Assembly (NCBI RefSeq): GCF_000183135.1
Contig: NC_014734.1
Coordinates: forward strand, 1,488,001-1,552,000
Length of the DNA stretch: 64,000 bases
Direction of reading: 5' to 3'
DNA from: Paludibacter propionicigenes WB4
Lineage (GTDB): Bacteria > Bacteroidota > Bacteroidia > Bacteroidales > Paludibacteraceae
A program made the translations under genes and the position numbers. The notes under the pieces are model-generated. The model had not been told where the DNA came from. It ran no database searches and saw only the letters and a list, made by a program, of their open reading frames with translations. This document shows, piece after piece, positions 40,703 to 49,593 of this stretch. Position 1 is the first letter of the stretch. The number at the start of each line of letters is the position of its first letter.

Positions 40703-43700
40703 CTACTTTCGACCGCTATTACTTATTCTGAAATAATCATAACTTACTTCGAACGGGCTTTTGTCCTGTGCTGACATTTGAGTTCCTTGTCTTTCCGGCA
40801 TTCCCTGAGGACCTCTGAATCGTGTATCAGCCACTCCATCACAAGTAATCAGACCTGCCTTCGTATTCATTAGTAATACTTTGACAGAACCAATGATGCT
40901 GAATTTTTCGCCGTCAGTGGAACAATATGCTGTGTACAGATTGCCTTTCTTTTCGAATTTCACAAAAAGGGTATTATTGTCCTTTATTACTCCTACCATG
41001 CTCAGTGTAGCCACATTTTTGAGAGTTCCGTTTTCTTCAATAACGAGCTGAACGGCTCCTGCCTGAGTGCCGGTTGCTGCAGGCCCCATGCCTCTTCTAC
41101 CACCGACACCGGCACTGTAAACCACTTTCACATAATTGTCATCGTCCTGATAAGCCAATAGGCCTCCGTATTCACTGAAACCTGAAGGCTTTCTTGAAAA
41201 AACTATCTTTGAGTCAATCACCCAGTCAGTGTTGGCACTTTGAAGCAAGATGTTCTCTGCATTATTATTCGTGCCTGAGATATCGCCCTTGGCACTTGTT
41301 ATAACCAGCGAACCGGCATTTTTGGTGAGACTCCAGTTGTCCGGGTTTTCACGAATCCAGGTCCATTGTTTTCCGATAGCAGTGCTGTTGAATTCATCAG
41401 CAGTTGACTTCGTTCCAAAGTTGACTATATATTTATTGCTCTCAACAGAAGCATTATCGGTAAGCACTACAAACGATGAACCCGGAACAGCCTGAGCCGG
41501 AATAATCTCTACATCAATATCATTCCCAGAAGAAACCGTCACTACTTTAGGTGTCTTCTTTGCGGGGCTGGCGAACAAGTAAGAATATTCATTTACATCC
41601 GGCTTGAAGTCCACAATTTTCTTGCCGTTTACAGCAATAGAAGCTGCATTCAGATCAGGCATTACTTTTATCGCAAAACTACCCGACAGCGTATGTCCAT
41701 CCACTGTTACTTGAGCTGTGATGGTTGCAACTCCCGAACCTTTGGCAGTAATTAAACCTTTAGCATCTACAGTTGCAACATCCGTGTTATTGCTGGAATA
41801 TACTATCTTAGCTTTTGAAACATCGAAGAAGCTATCGTCGGTCATGGCAGCAGTCAAACTGGTTTGCGATGTTTGACCGGATTTCAGCACAACATCTCCA
41901 CAATCTGCAACTACAGTTTTCAGAACAGGTGTAAATTTACCGTTCATAGTCGCCGATACTGTTCCTTTTATGTCTTTAGACGATATACCGATTTCGAAAA
42001 CATATTTTCCCTGATCAAAGGTAGTCGTGTTCTTGTCCATATCCCAAAACCACAAGTCGGCGCAATTAATATCGATATTCACTGTTTTGGTTTGTCCGGC
42101 GGGCAGTGTTACACGCTTAAATCCTTTAAGTCTTTTGATTGGTCGTTGGAGTGAAGCCGGGCTATCCGGTGTTTTCATATAAACCTGAATAACCTCATCT
42201 CCCTCAACTTTTCCGGTATTCTTCACATCCACACTTACGGTTATTTTATCGTGAGGTATAATCGAATTTTTACTTATTCTGAAGTTGCTATACTCGAACG
42301 TAGTATATGACATACCAAAACCAAATTCGTAGGAAACATCCTTGTCGAAATACCAGAATGTCCTTCCGTTCTTTCCGTTGCCGCCTCTGAGTGTGTAATC
42401 GGTAATTTCCGGAAGATCTTTTACTGATTTATACCAGGTTCCATTCAGTTTTCCTCCTGGATTTACTTCTCCAAAAAGAACACTGGCAATAGCGTCTCCT
42501 TGTGCCTGACCATTGTAGCCAACCCAAATAATACCCGGAATATTCTGTAAATTTTTGAATTCCTCTACCTCAACACAGCCCAGTGTTTGCATTACCACTA
42601 TGGTATTGGGATTAACTGCAGCCACAGCCTTAATAAGTTCTACCTGATTGCCCGGCAGCAACAATGTAAGGCGATCCGCCTCTTCTGTAGCTGTTTTTTC
42701 ATCTGTACCCACAAATACGACTGCAACATCAGCGGCAGCGGCAGTTTTAATGGTTTGCTCGTCTATTTTAGCATCAGCCGGAGCTTTGTAAACCAAATAA
42801 AGTGTCTGAGGTCCGTTAAAGCCAAGTTTGTTGACTTTTATCTTCATCATACTTCCGGCACCGTACACTCCCCCTGACTTGGCTCCTCCTGCTACAGTAG
42901 CATTTAAGGTGGTAAGCAGATTTCCATCAGGCGATCCTACACGGACCTCTACGATACCTCCTTCTGTTGGAATATTCAAATTTATGCCAATGGTATCGAC
43001 ATTTGTCAGATCGACATTATCATACGCCGTCCAAGAACCATCGTTTATAGTCCTTACCTGTTCGACAGTTCCCATCCCTGAACCTACTGTAATGCCTTTT
43101 GAACACGAGCTATACTTGGTAGCATCGTGTTTAGATACTGATCCGTTTGACTTTTTCAATTCAAAAGCAACAACATAAAGCAAATTACTCTTACTCGTTG
43201 AGTTACCTCCCGAGCTGTGTAACACTTCAGTCGACAAACCTCTTTCTAAAATATATTTTTTGATTCCGGCAAATGGAGTAATCATGTTTTCCTGTGCCGG
43301 TCTTCCTGAATATGGTCCTAATTCTACCTTGTCTGCATGAGGTCCGATAAGCGCTATCTTCTTAAGGTCGGCAGGATTCAAAGGCAATGCTTTTCTGTTT
43401 GTTTTTAAACTGATATTGTTTTTAAGAAGCACCGGAGTTTTTGTTGCAATTTCCTTTGCGAGCGCCTTGTTCGCCGGAGAATTCACAATATTCGGTTGAA
43501 ATTGTGCGTACAAAACTTTAGCAGGAGGATCAAACTCACCGGTTCTCATGCGTACGATAAAGATATTCAAGAGTGCCCGATCAATATCAGCCATAGTAAT
43601 CAGCCCTTTTTTCAGTGCTGCAATGGCATAACGTTGGTAAATACTGCCACAATCGGAATCAACGCCGGCTTTAAGACCTTTGGCGGTTGCCTCTTCGGCA

Positions 43701-44563
43701 GTTTTCACATAATAATGTCCGGTATAAATATCTTCTATGGCTGCACAATCACCTGTTATATAACCTTTCAGACCATACGTTCTGCGGGCTATGGTGTCCA
43801 GATACAACTGGCTGGCCGATGTTGGGACACCATTAACAGCATTGTACGACGACATGATTGAAGGTAGATTATCCTGTTCGATAAGCTTTTTGTAGGGTGC
43901 CAGATAGAATTCACGCATATCACGGCTATCCATATTGGAACTGCTCACGTGCCGATCAAACTCTGAGTTGTTTGCAAAATAATGCTTTGCACAAGGCACC
44001 GATTTAAGGTAAGTGGGGTCGTTACCAACCATCCCCCTCACAAAGCCACCCGCAATCTCGGCAGCCAGAAAAGGATCTTCGCCGTACGATTCGCCTGTCC
44101 GACCCCAGCGTGGGTCACGAATGGGTTCTACCACAGGCGACCAATAAGTAAGGCCTTTTGTACCGGTTTGATTTATAGCTCTGGCTTCGTCGGCAATGGC
44201 CATCGCTTCGCGCTGCATCAGAGCAGGATCCCAAGCCGACCCGAGTGCAACACTATTGGGGAATGAAGTAGGACCACTTATTCCTACACTTTGATTAGCC
44301 CCGCCCAGAATGCCATGTAAAGCTTCGCTCCACACATTCATCGACTTAATGCCCAAGCGGGGTATAGCCGCCATGCTATTGCCCAAAAGGCTTTCCTTTT
44401 CTTCGAGTGTAAGCCTCGAAATAAGATCAGCTGCCCTTTCCTCAAAAGAATAGGAAGTGTTGAGATAAATTGGTTTTTTGGTACTCACCTTTGCCGGCAT
44501 AAAGGCCATAAAAGCAAAACAAGAGAGTATCAAACAAGAAAGTTTGAGTGATTTGAGTTTCAT
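40703..44563 (-). CDS. Exported multidomain glycoside hydrolase family 3 enzyme
   Basis: The 1286-residue secreted protein has a signal peptide (MKLKSLKLSCLILSCFAFMAFMPA). The GH3 N-terminal barrel (about 40-350) carries the nucleophile Asp272 in GYITGDCAAIEDI. The GH3 C-terminal domain (about 375-770) is interrupted by a CBM6-like insert (about 470-600). A fibronectin-III-like domain follows (about 775-880), then a Big_2 Ig-like domain (about 895-985). A C-terminal concanavalin-like DUF1349/GH43-C2-type domain (about 1090-1270) ends the protein. The GDC motif and CBM insert resemble beta-xylosidases and related beta-glucosidases. The extra C-terminal modules probably bind polysaccharide. The gene stands alone, without a SusC/SusD pair. 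Confidence 0.9.
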   Translation of the reverse strand: MKLKSLKLSCLILSCFAFMAFMPAKVSTKKPIYLNTSYSFEERAADLISRLTLEEKESLLGNSMAAIPRLGIKSMNVWSEALHGILGGANQSVGISGPTSFPNSVALGSAWDPALMQREAMAIADEARAINQTGTKGLTYWSPVVEPIRDPRWGRTGESYGEDPFLAAEIAGGFVRGMVGNDPTYLKSVPCAKHYFANNSEFDRHVSSSNMDSRDMREFYLAPYKKLIEQDNLPSIMSSYNAVNGVPTSASQLYLDTIARRTYGLKGYITGDCAAIEDIYTGHYYVKTAEEATAKGLKAGVDSDCGSIYQRYAIAALKKGLITMADIDRALLNIFIVRMRTGEFDPPAKVLYAQFQPNIVNSPANKALAKEIATKTPVLLKNNISLKTNRKALPLNPADLKKIALIGPHADKVELGPYSGRPAQENMITPFAGIKKYILERGLSTEVLHSSGGNSTSKSNLLYVVAFELKKSNGSVSKHDATKYSSCSKGITVGSGMGTVEQVRTINDGSWTAYDNVDLTNVDTIGINLNIPTEGGIVEVRVGSPDGNLLTTLNATVAGGAKSGGVYGAGSMMKIKVNKLGFNGPQTLYLVYKAPADAKIDEQTIKTAAAADVAVVFVGTDEKTATEEADRLTLLLPGNQVELIKAVAAVNPNTIVVMQTLGCVEVEEFKNLQNIPGIIWVGYNGQAQGDAIASVLFGEVNPGGKLNGTWYKSVKDLPEITDYTLRGGNGKNGRTFWYFDKDVSYEFGFGMSYTTFEYSNFRISKNSIIPHDKITVSVDVKNTGKVEGDEVIQVYMKTPDSPASLQRPIKRLKGFKRVTLPAGQTKTVNIDINCADLWFWDMDKNTTTFDQGKYVFEIGISSKDIKGTVSATMNGKFTPVLKTVVADCGDVVLKSGQTSQTSLTAAMTDDSFFDVSKAKIVYSSNNTDVATVDAKGLITAKGSGVATITAQVTVDGHTLSGSFAIKVMPDLNAASIAVNGKKIVDFKPDVNEYSYLFASPAKKTPKVVTVSSGNDIDVEIIPAQAVPGSSFVVLTDNASVESNKYIVNFGTKSTADEFNSTAIGKQWTWIRENPDNWSLTKNAGSLVITSAKGDISGTNNNAENILLQSANTDWVIDSKIVFSRKPSGFSEYGGLLAYQDDDNYVKVVYSAGVGGRRGMGPAATGTQAGAVQLVIEENGTLKNVATLSMVGVIKDNNTLFVKFEKKGNLYTAYCSTDGEKFSIIGSVKVLLMNTKAGLITCDGVADTRFRGPQGMPERQGTQMSAQDKSPFEVSYDYFRISNSGRK

Positions 44564-44808
44564 ATTAGATAATTAAGCGTTAAAACAAAATAATGCTATA
44601 AAATTAATTCATTTTAGCTTACAACGATAATAAATCCAATATTATTTACAATAAATATACTGATTTGTCGGGGATCAAAGAATAATTATACAAAATGAAT
44701 GTTTGTAGAATGACAAAAGTTGGGTTGGCGTAAGTTTTAAGCTTACGAAATATATTTTGTCTCAGAAAAAAAGTTGTAATGATTTATAGGAATGAGCAAA
44801 CTTGAAAC
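44564..44808. other. Intergenic region upstream of the GH3 gene
   Basis: No gene is seen in these 245 bp. A short palindrome (CGTAAG...CTTACG, 44729-44747) lies beyond the stop of the upstream minus-strand gene but is not followed by T residues on that strand. No clear TAnnTTTG promoter for the GH3 gene was found. Confidence 0.5.
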
Positions 44809-45816
44809 TTAATTCAATTGAACAGATTCCGAGAAGTAATTATCACCTGCAACAATAATATCAGAGTCTGTACCTGAAATGCCGAACAGATTTACGACCC
44901 TAAGATTAAAGACTTTGTTGCAATGCGAGCATGTTGGAATTTTCATCAGCTTACCATTGTTACATGCAAGATAAAATTCATCCCGCGTATCGTGGTAGTA
45001 AATATTATTGGGCGAGTCGGTCAGGGATCCACCGGTTCCATCATCGTTCGTATAATTCAGCGATCTGTCGCTCCACACATTGCCCTGATTTGAAAACAAG
45101 AGAACAGGAGAACCATCGTCATGAATGCCCGCCACGGCAATGCTACTCGGTGTCGCCAAAATGCTGGTGAAATGACATGGTTTGTAATAACCTGCGTAAG
45201 CTTTATTGAAATCCAGAACATCCCAGTTAATACCATCGGTTGTGTGGATTATCTCGCCTTGGTTTGTAACCCCAAAACAGTCTGCCGCTCTGGCCGATAC
45301 GGACACTATATTTCCGGTAACTGAAAGTTCAATTTTGCGAAAAGGCTCTCTGGCATTGCCTATGAGTAATTCACCGTTATCAGTCCCGGCAATAACCATG
45401 TCTTTAAAAAGCGTCAGCGAATTTATATTCTTGTCTGTATTGGTGCCGATTCGTTGCGAAGTTCCATTCTCCGAAAAAATTAAAACAGAACCTTTATTAC
45501 CTCCGGCTAAAAATTTCTGACCCATAACCAGTAAGCTCGTAAACGTTTCGCCCACGATGGTATCTGATTTGACAATCTTTCCTGCTGCCGAGAGCCGATC
45601 AATTCTACCACCGGAACCTGCTGCAATAAAACCAACTCCGTATCTTACAATTGCTTTGTATCCTACTGATTTATTGCTTTTGATGGCATTAATCTGTGAA
45701 GAGTCATTTCCGTCATCAAAATCTTTGTTGCTGTAAAGGTTTGCTGCCGCAACATTCATCTGCAATAATAAACCACTCAACAAAACAACGAGAAACTTTA
45801 AATTCGGATTTGACAT
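44809..45816 (-). CDS. Exported beta-propeller-like protein of unknown function
   Basis: The 335-residue protein has a signal peptide (LKFLVVLLSGLLLQMNVAAA). Six or so repeating beta units can be read, each with a Gly-rich turn: GFIAAGSGGRIDRLS, LLVMGQKFLAGGNKGSV, MVIAGTDNGELLIG, GVTNQGEIIHTTDGINWDVLD, AVAGIHDDGSPVLLFSNQGNVW and IIVAGDNYF. The TTDGINW and NQGNVW units resemble BNR/Ycf48-type propeller blades. A late CSHC pair (PTCSHCNKV) is unusual. No enzymatic motif is visible; it may bind sugar or protein outside the cell. It lies upstream of the GH3 gene in the same direction, separated by 245 bp. Confidence 0.65.
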   Translation of the reverse strand: MSNPNLKFLVVLLSGLLLQMNVAAANLYSNKDFDDGNDSSQINAIKSNKSVGYKAIVRYGVGFIAAGSGGRIDRLSAAGKIVKSDTIVGETFTSLLVMGQKFLAGGNKGSVLIFSENGTSQRIGTNTDKNINSLTLFKDMVIAGTDNGELLIGNAREPFRKIELSVTGNIVSVSARAADCFGVTNQGEIIHTTDGINWDVLDFNKAYAGYYKPCHFTSILATPSSIAVAGIHDDGSPVLLFSNQGNVWSDRSLNYTNDDGTGGSLTDSPNNIYYHDTRDEFYLACNNGKLMKIPTCSHCNKVFNLRVVNLFGISGTDSDIIVAGDNYFSESVQLN

Positions 45817-45880
45817 ATTAGCAAGTAGAGATAAGATTATAATCCAATAAAAAAAAGACGTTTATAGAATCGGGAATGGT

Positions 45881-46624
45881 TTATTGTTCACTTCCAAAAT
45901 ACTCCAGACTGAAATTTCCTCCGTCAAACACTCCGTATGAAAACTGTTTGACAAAATCGCCCAGAATAACAACCCTTTTATTTTCTTTCAACTGAAGATC
46001 AAGAGCTATATGACGATGACCAAAAATCATAAAATCAACGCCATATTCTTGAATATGTTTTTTGGCAAAAAGCACAAGAGGTTCCTTGTCTTCTCCCAGG
46101 TATTTACTATCGTATTCCTGATGTTTTAATCGGTTGTTTTTTGACCAGTTATATCCAAAATTCTGACCTAACTGAGCCGGCACAAGCCGGAATAACTTTT
46201 GTGCAGTATCGCTGTGAAAAATCTTCCGGATAAACTTAAAACCGTGATCATTTGCCGAAATTCCATCGCCATGCGCCAAATAGAAATTCTTGTTTCCGAG
46301 CTTGACCGTATAAGGTTTTTTATGGACAATCAATCCAACCTCTTTCTCCAGATACCCAAACGTCCATATATCATGGTTCCCGATAAAGAAATGAATTTCA
46401 ATGCCTGCATCAGTCAGTTCGGCCAGTTTTCCCAACACGCGGACAAATCCTTTGGGCACAACTGTTTTATATTCGAACCAAAAGTCGAATATATCACCCA
46501 GCAAATAAATGACAGTAGCATCAGCTTTTACATGATCCAACCAGTCAACAAGTTTTTTTTCGTGAGCGCGTTTATCCTTTACAAGCAATGAACCCAAATG
46601 GGCATCAGAAAGAAAATAAATCAT
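45881..46624 (-). CDS. lpxH: UDP-2,3-diacylglucosamine diphosphatase LpxH
   Basis: Hydrolyses UDP-2,3-diacylglucosamine to lipid X in lipid A synthesis at the inner membrane. The 247-residue metallophosphoesterase shows the full motif set: SDAHLGS near the N-terminus, LLGDIFDFWFE, IGNHDIW, LAHGDGI, and MIFGHRHIALD. Its length fits the family. It is the last gene of a five-gene minus-strand series (M16 protease, O-methyltransferase, thioesterase, DUF59, lpxH) with gaps of 67-85 bp. Confidence 0.93.
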   Translation of the reverse strand: MIYFLSDAHLGSLLVKDKRAHEKKLVDWLDHVKADATVIYLLGDIFDFWFEYKTVVPKGFVRVLGKLAELTDAGIEIHFFIGNHDIWTFGYLEKEVGLIVHKKPYTVKLGNKNFYLAHGDGISANDHGFKFIRKIFHSDTAQKLFRLVPAQLGQNFGYNWSKNNRLKHQEYDSKYLGEDKEPLVLFAKKHIQEYGVDFMIFGHRHIALDLQLKENKRVVILGDFVKQFSYGVFDGGNFSLEYFGSEQ

Positions 46625-46626
46625 AT

Positions 46627-46690
46627 CAGTTAGCAGTTAGCAATGAACAATGAACAAGCACTGATGTCTGTTCACTGATAATTGATAGTT
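46627..46690. repeat. Short tandem repeats between lpxH and the DUF59 gene
   Basis: CAGTTAG occurs twice in tandem (46627-46640), followed by CAATGAA twice in tandem (46641-46654). After a gap come TTCACTGATAATTGATAGTTG-type sequences (46671 onward) related to the 14-bp repeats found elsewhere in the window. Confidence 0.7.
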
Positions 46691-46691
46691 G

Positions 46692-47006
46692 TTATAAGAA
46701 TCCTAATTCCAGTTGTGCTTCCTCGCTCATCATACTTTTATCCCAGGCCGGATCAAAAACAATGTTTACATCCACATCATTTACGCCTTCAACACTCAAA
46801 ACCTTCATGCGTACATCTTCTACTATAAAGTCAACCGCAGGACAATTGGGGGCTGTCAATGTCATATCCAATGTCAATTTTCCATCTTCCGCCAAATCTA
46901 TTTTATAAATAAGACCTAAGTCGTAAATATTCACCGGTATTTCCGGATCGAATACTGTTTTAAGCATTCGGACAATGTTTTCTTCTATTTCTAAAAATTC
47001 GTTCAT
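46692..47006 (-). CDS. DUF59/MIP18-type iron-sulfur assembly protein (SufT-like)
   Basis: A 104-residue protein starting MNEFLEIEENIVRML. It carries the DUF59 signature VFDPEIPVNIYDLGLIYKI, the LTLTAPNCPAVDFI-type segment with the conserved Cys (TLTAPNCPAVDF) and VNIVFDPAWDKSMMS. This family (SufT, PaaD-like, MIP18) helps maturation of Fe-S proteins. An in-frame ATG 13 codons upstream exists but adds residues not usual for the family, so 47006 is preferred. It complements the sufS-sufE pair at 11-12.8 kb functionally, not by linkage. Confidence 0.85.
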   Translation of the reverse strand: MNEFLEIEENIVRMLKTVFDPEIPVNIYDLGLIYKIDLAEDGKLTLDMTLTAPNCPAVDFIVEDVRMKVLSVEGVNDVDVNIVFDPAWDKSMMSEEAQLELGFL

Positions 47007-47082
47007 ATATATTTTGTTGTCTATTAACAGTCGTTTTTCGATCAATTATTAATTTTGATAACAAGTCAATAGTATAAATAGT

Positions 47083-47493
47083 TTAGTTTGATTTTACTTC
47101 GCTTCGCGCTACCAGTTCATCAAATTCGGGTAGAGCAGTTGCCAGTTTTCCGTCAATTACAACTACGGCATTTACTTTGGCCTTAATCGACAGTTTATTG
47201 TCCGATTTCCGATAAATGACCTGATGGAAAACATAACGCACACCTTCTTTGGTGACGTAAAGTTTTGAAATAAAATTATCTCCCGGTTTCAGCGGTGTTT
47301 TGTAAGCAATTTCGATGCTCGAAACCATGGCATCGATACCTTTTTCGTGCAATTCGGCAAAACTGATATGATTTTCTTCCAGAAATTCATGACGCGTGTG
47401 CTCCAGGTAATTCTGATAAACAGAATTATTCACTATTCCCTGAATATCACACTCGTAATCGCGAACTTTTAATTCTAACTCGTAAATATACAT
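47083..47493 (-). CDS. Acyl-CoA thioesterase, YbgC/4-hydroxybenzoyl-CoA thioesterase family
   Basis: The 136-residue hotdog-fold protein starts with a beta strand leading to the active-site Asp in YECDIQGIVNNSVYQNYLEHTRHEF (landmarks ECDIQGIVNN and YLEHTRHEFL). It continues with the AYKTPLKPGDNFI strand. It would hydrolyse acyl-CoA thioesters as a tetramer in the cytoplasm; the chain specificity is unknown. It is the third gene in the M16-to-lpxH series. Confidence 0.88.
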   Translation of the reverse strand: MYIYELELKVRDYECDIQGIVNNSVYQNYLEHTRHEFLEENHISFAELHEKGIDAMVSSIEIAYKTPLKPGDNFISKLYVTKEGVRYVFHQVIYRKSDNKLSIKAKVNAVVVIDGKLATALPEFDELVARSEVKSN

Positions 47494-47568
47494 TTTTATT
47501 CAATTGACTGTCGACAGTTGAAATTTTACAGCCGGAATGTCCGACTTAAACAGGAACTATCAACTAAT

Positions 47569-48195
47569 TTATTTCTTTCTAATAAGCGTTAAACCATCGC
47601 GCAAAGGCAAAATTACTTTTTCCACCCTCGGGTCGGTTGCTACAAAGTCGTTGAAACGCATTATTTCAATGGTTTGTTTATCATTGGGCTCTACCGTTTT
47701 AAGCACCTTGCCATCCCAAAGGGTATTGTCGGCAAGAATATATCCGCCACACCGGAGTTTAGGCAAAACTGCTTCGTAATAATCCAGATATTCTCGCTTA
47801 TCGGCGTCAATAAAAACCAAATCGAAAGTTTCGTTTAGCTTTTCAATCTCCGTCAAAGCATCGCCAATATGCAGTTGTATTTTATCGGCATATTCGGATC
47901 CGGCAAAATTCTGAAGAATAAAGTCCTCCAGTTCATCGTCACACTCGATGGTATGTAAAACTCCTCCTTCAGGCAACGCTTCGGCCATACAAAGAGCTGA
48001 ATATCCGGTAAAAGTGCCCAGTTCCAAAATACGGTTGGGCTGTATCATACGACAAAACATACTCAATACCCTGCCTTGTAAATGACCTGAACACATGCGC
48101 GGATTAATCAACTTAACATGTGTGGCACGGTTTATCTTGGCCAGGTATTCAGGTTCGGCATCCGAGTGATTTGATATATATTCGTCTAAATTCAT
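47569..48195 (-). CDS. SAM-dependent O-methyltransferase (class I, caffeoyl-CoA/catechol OMT family)
   Basis: The 208-residue protein contains the SAM-binding motif ILELGTFTGYSALCMAEALP near residue 57, an acidic loop (TIECDDELEDF), and the metal/substrate motif VFIDADKREYLDYYEAVLPKL. The ADNTLWDGKV motif near residue 160 is typical of the divalent-metal-dependent methyltransferase_3 family. The acceptor is unknown. It lies between the thioesterase and the M16 protease genes, probably cotranscribed. Confidence 0.9.
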   Translation of the reverse strand: MNLDEYISNHSDAEPEYLAKINRATHVKLINPRMCSGHLQGRVLSMFCRMIQPNRILELGTFTGYSALCMAEALPEGGVLHTIECDDELEDFILQNFAGSEYADKIQLHIGDALTEIEKLNETFDLVFIDADKREYLDYYEAVLPKLRCGGYILADNTLWDGKVLKTVEPNDKQTIEIMRFNDFVATDPRVEKVILPLRDGLTLIRKK

Positions 48196-48279
48196 TGCTT
48201 GGCAGTTACAAGTAAATAGTTACGGGTTACAAGTTGATTTTGATTAAAAAGTCTGTTGATTTTTTATGGACATTCAGCA

Positions 48280-49500
48280 TTATACATACTTCAGCACCGA
48301 CAGCCGGTCAGGATTGAAAATTTCATTGGCAATTTCCTGTAACTTATCCACTGTTATCTCTTCAATTTTCTGTTTTACAATTTCCAGGTTATCTATTTTC
48401 CCATAACGAAGAAAACTCTTCCCCAGGCTCAACGCCAGATTTTCTTTTTGCTCTGCCGAAATAGCCATTTGACCCATCAACTGGAGTTTGTATTTTTTCA
48501 ACGCATTTTCGGTCAATGGCTGTTCACGAAGCTTTTGTAATTCGGAGTAAACCAACTGCTCACAGCGTGCGGCATTTTCAGTATCACAACCAAAATAGAC
48601 ACTCCACATACCGGTATCGGTAAATGGTTGGTACGATGATTCCACATTATATACTAACCCATGTTTCTCCCTAAGCGACAGATTCAACAAGCTATTCATA
48701 CCCGGACCGCCCAGAATATTATTCAGCAAATACATCCCCATACGATTTGGGTGATGCAGATCATAAGATCTGTTACCAAGCATAAAATGAACCTGATGGG
48801 TGTTTTTTACAATCTCTTTCTTCACCGGACGATATGAGGTTGGAGATTTACGCTCGGTACATCGCTGCTCCTGACCATCCGTTTTCAGGTACTTTTGAGC
48901 CCAGCGTACTATCTGATTGAAATCCAAATCGCCCAAAACAAAAAACACCATTTCTTCAGGGCGGTAATGTTTTTGTACAAAGCGGGTGGCATCTTCGGTA
49001 GTATATTTTTCTAAAAGCTCAGATTTTCCAAGAATATTATGTCCAATGGGATGATTTGCAAATAACAGTTCTTCAAAATCATCATATATCAGCTCTGAGG
49101 GGCTATCGTTGTACGACTGAATTTCGTCTACAATAATAACCACTTCTTTGTCAATCTCTTTTTGTGGAAAAGTGGAATGAAGGACTATGTCGGAAACCAG
49201 CTCAATGGCGCGCTCAAAATATTCTTTCAAAACTATGGCATAAACCACGGTCTCTTCTTTCGATGTGTAGGCATTTAGTTCTCCACCAACATTCTCTAAC
49301 CTGTTGATAATATGACCCGAACGGCGTTTCTCAGTACCTTTAAAAAGCATATGCTCAATAAAATGCGCCATGCCCTGCTCTGTTTCAACCTCATCGCGCG
49401 AACCGGTATTGATTACCATTCCGCAATATGTTACTGCCGATTCGTCGGGTTTATGAATAATTCGAAGCCCGTTCGAAAGGGTATATGTTTGATATGTCAT
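48280..49500 (-). CDS. M16 family zinc metallopeptidase
   Basis: The 406-residue protein has the inverted zinc motif His46-Phe-Ile-Glu49-His50 (GMAHFIEHMLFKGT) and downstream the third zinc ligand in the VGGELNAYTSKEETVVYA segment. It shows the two-domain organisation of M16B peptidases (pitrilysin/MPP-like), including the C-terminal half with LGGPGMNSLLNLSLREKHGLVYNV. It has no signal peptide, so it is probably cytoplasmic and processes small peptides. Its promoter element lies 25 bp upstream, and it may lead the operon through lpxH. Confidence 0.92.
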   Translation of the reverse strand: MTYQTYTLSNGLRIIHKPDESAVTYCGMVINTGSRDEVETEQGMAHFIEHMLFKGTEKRRSGHIINRLENVGGELNAYTSKEETVVYAIVLKEYFERAIELVSDIVLHSTFPQKEIDKEVVIIVDEIQSYNDSPSELIYDDFEELLFANHPIGHNILGKSELLEKYTTEDATRFVQKHYRPEEMVFFVLGDLDFNQIVRWAQKYLKTDGQEQRCTERKSPTSYRPVKKEIVKNTHQVHFMLGNRSYDLHHPNRMGMYLLNNILGGPGMNSLLNLSLREKHGLVYNVESSYQPFTDTGMWSVYFGCDTENAARCEQLVYSELQKLREQPLTENALKKYKLQLMGQMAISAEQKENLALSLGKSFLRYGKIDNLEIVKQKIEEITVDKLQEIANEIFNPDRLSVLKYV

Positions 49501-49525
49501 TAGTTTACTTTTAAAAAAAGAGTTA

Positions 49526-49533
49526 CAAAGATA
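49526..49533 (-). promoter_or_regulatory. -7 element for the M16 protease operon
   Basis: TATCTTTG on the minus strand, 25 bp upstream of the start at 49500. Confidence 0.6.
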
Positions 49534-49593
49534 CGAAATTCAGATGAAAACTAATAACTGAATTTGATTTAGCGGATATAGACTCACTCCTAC

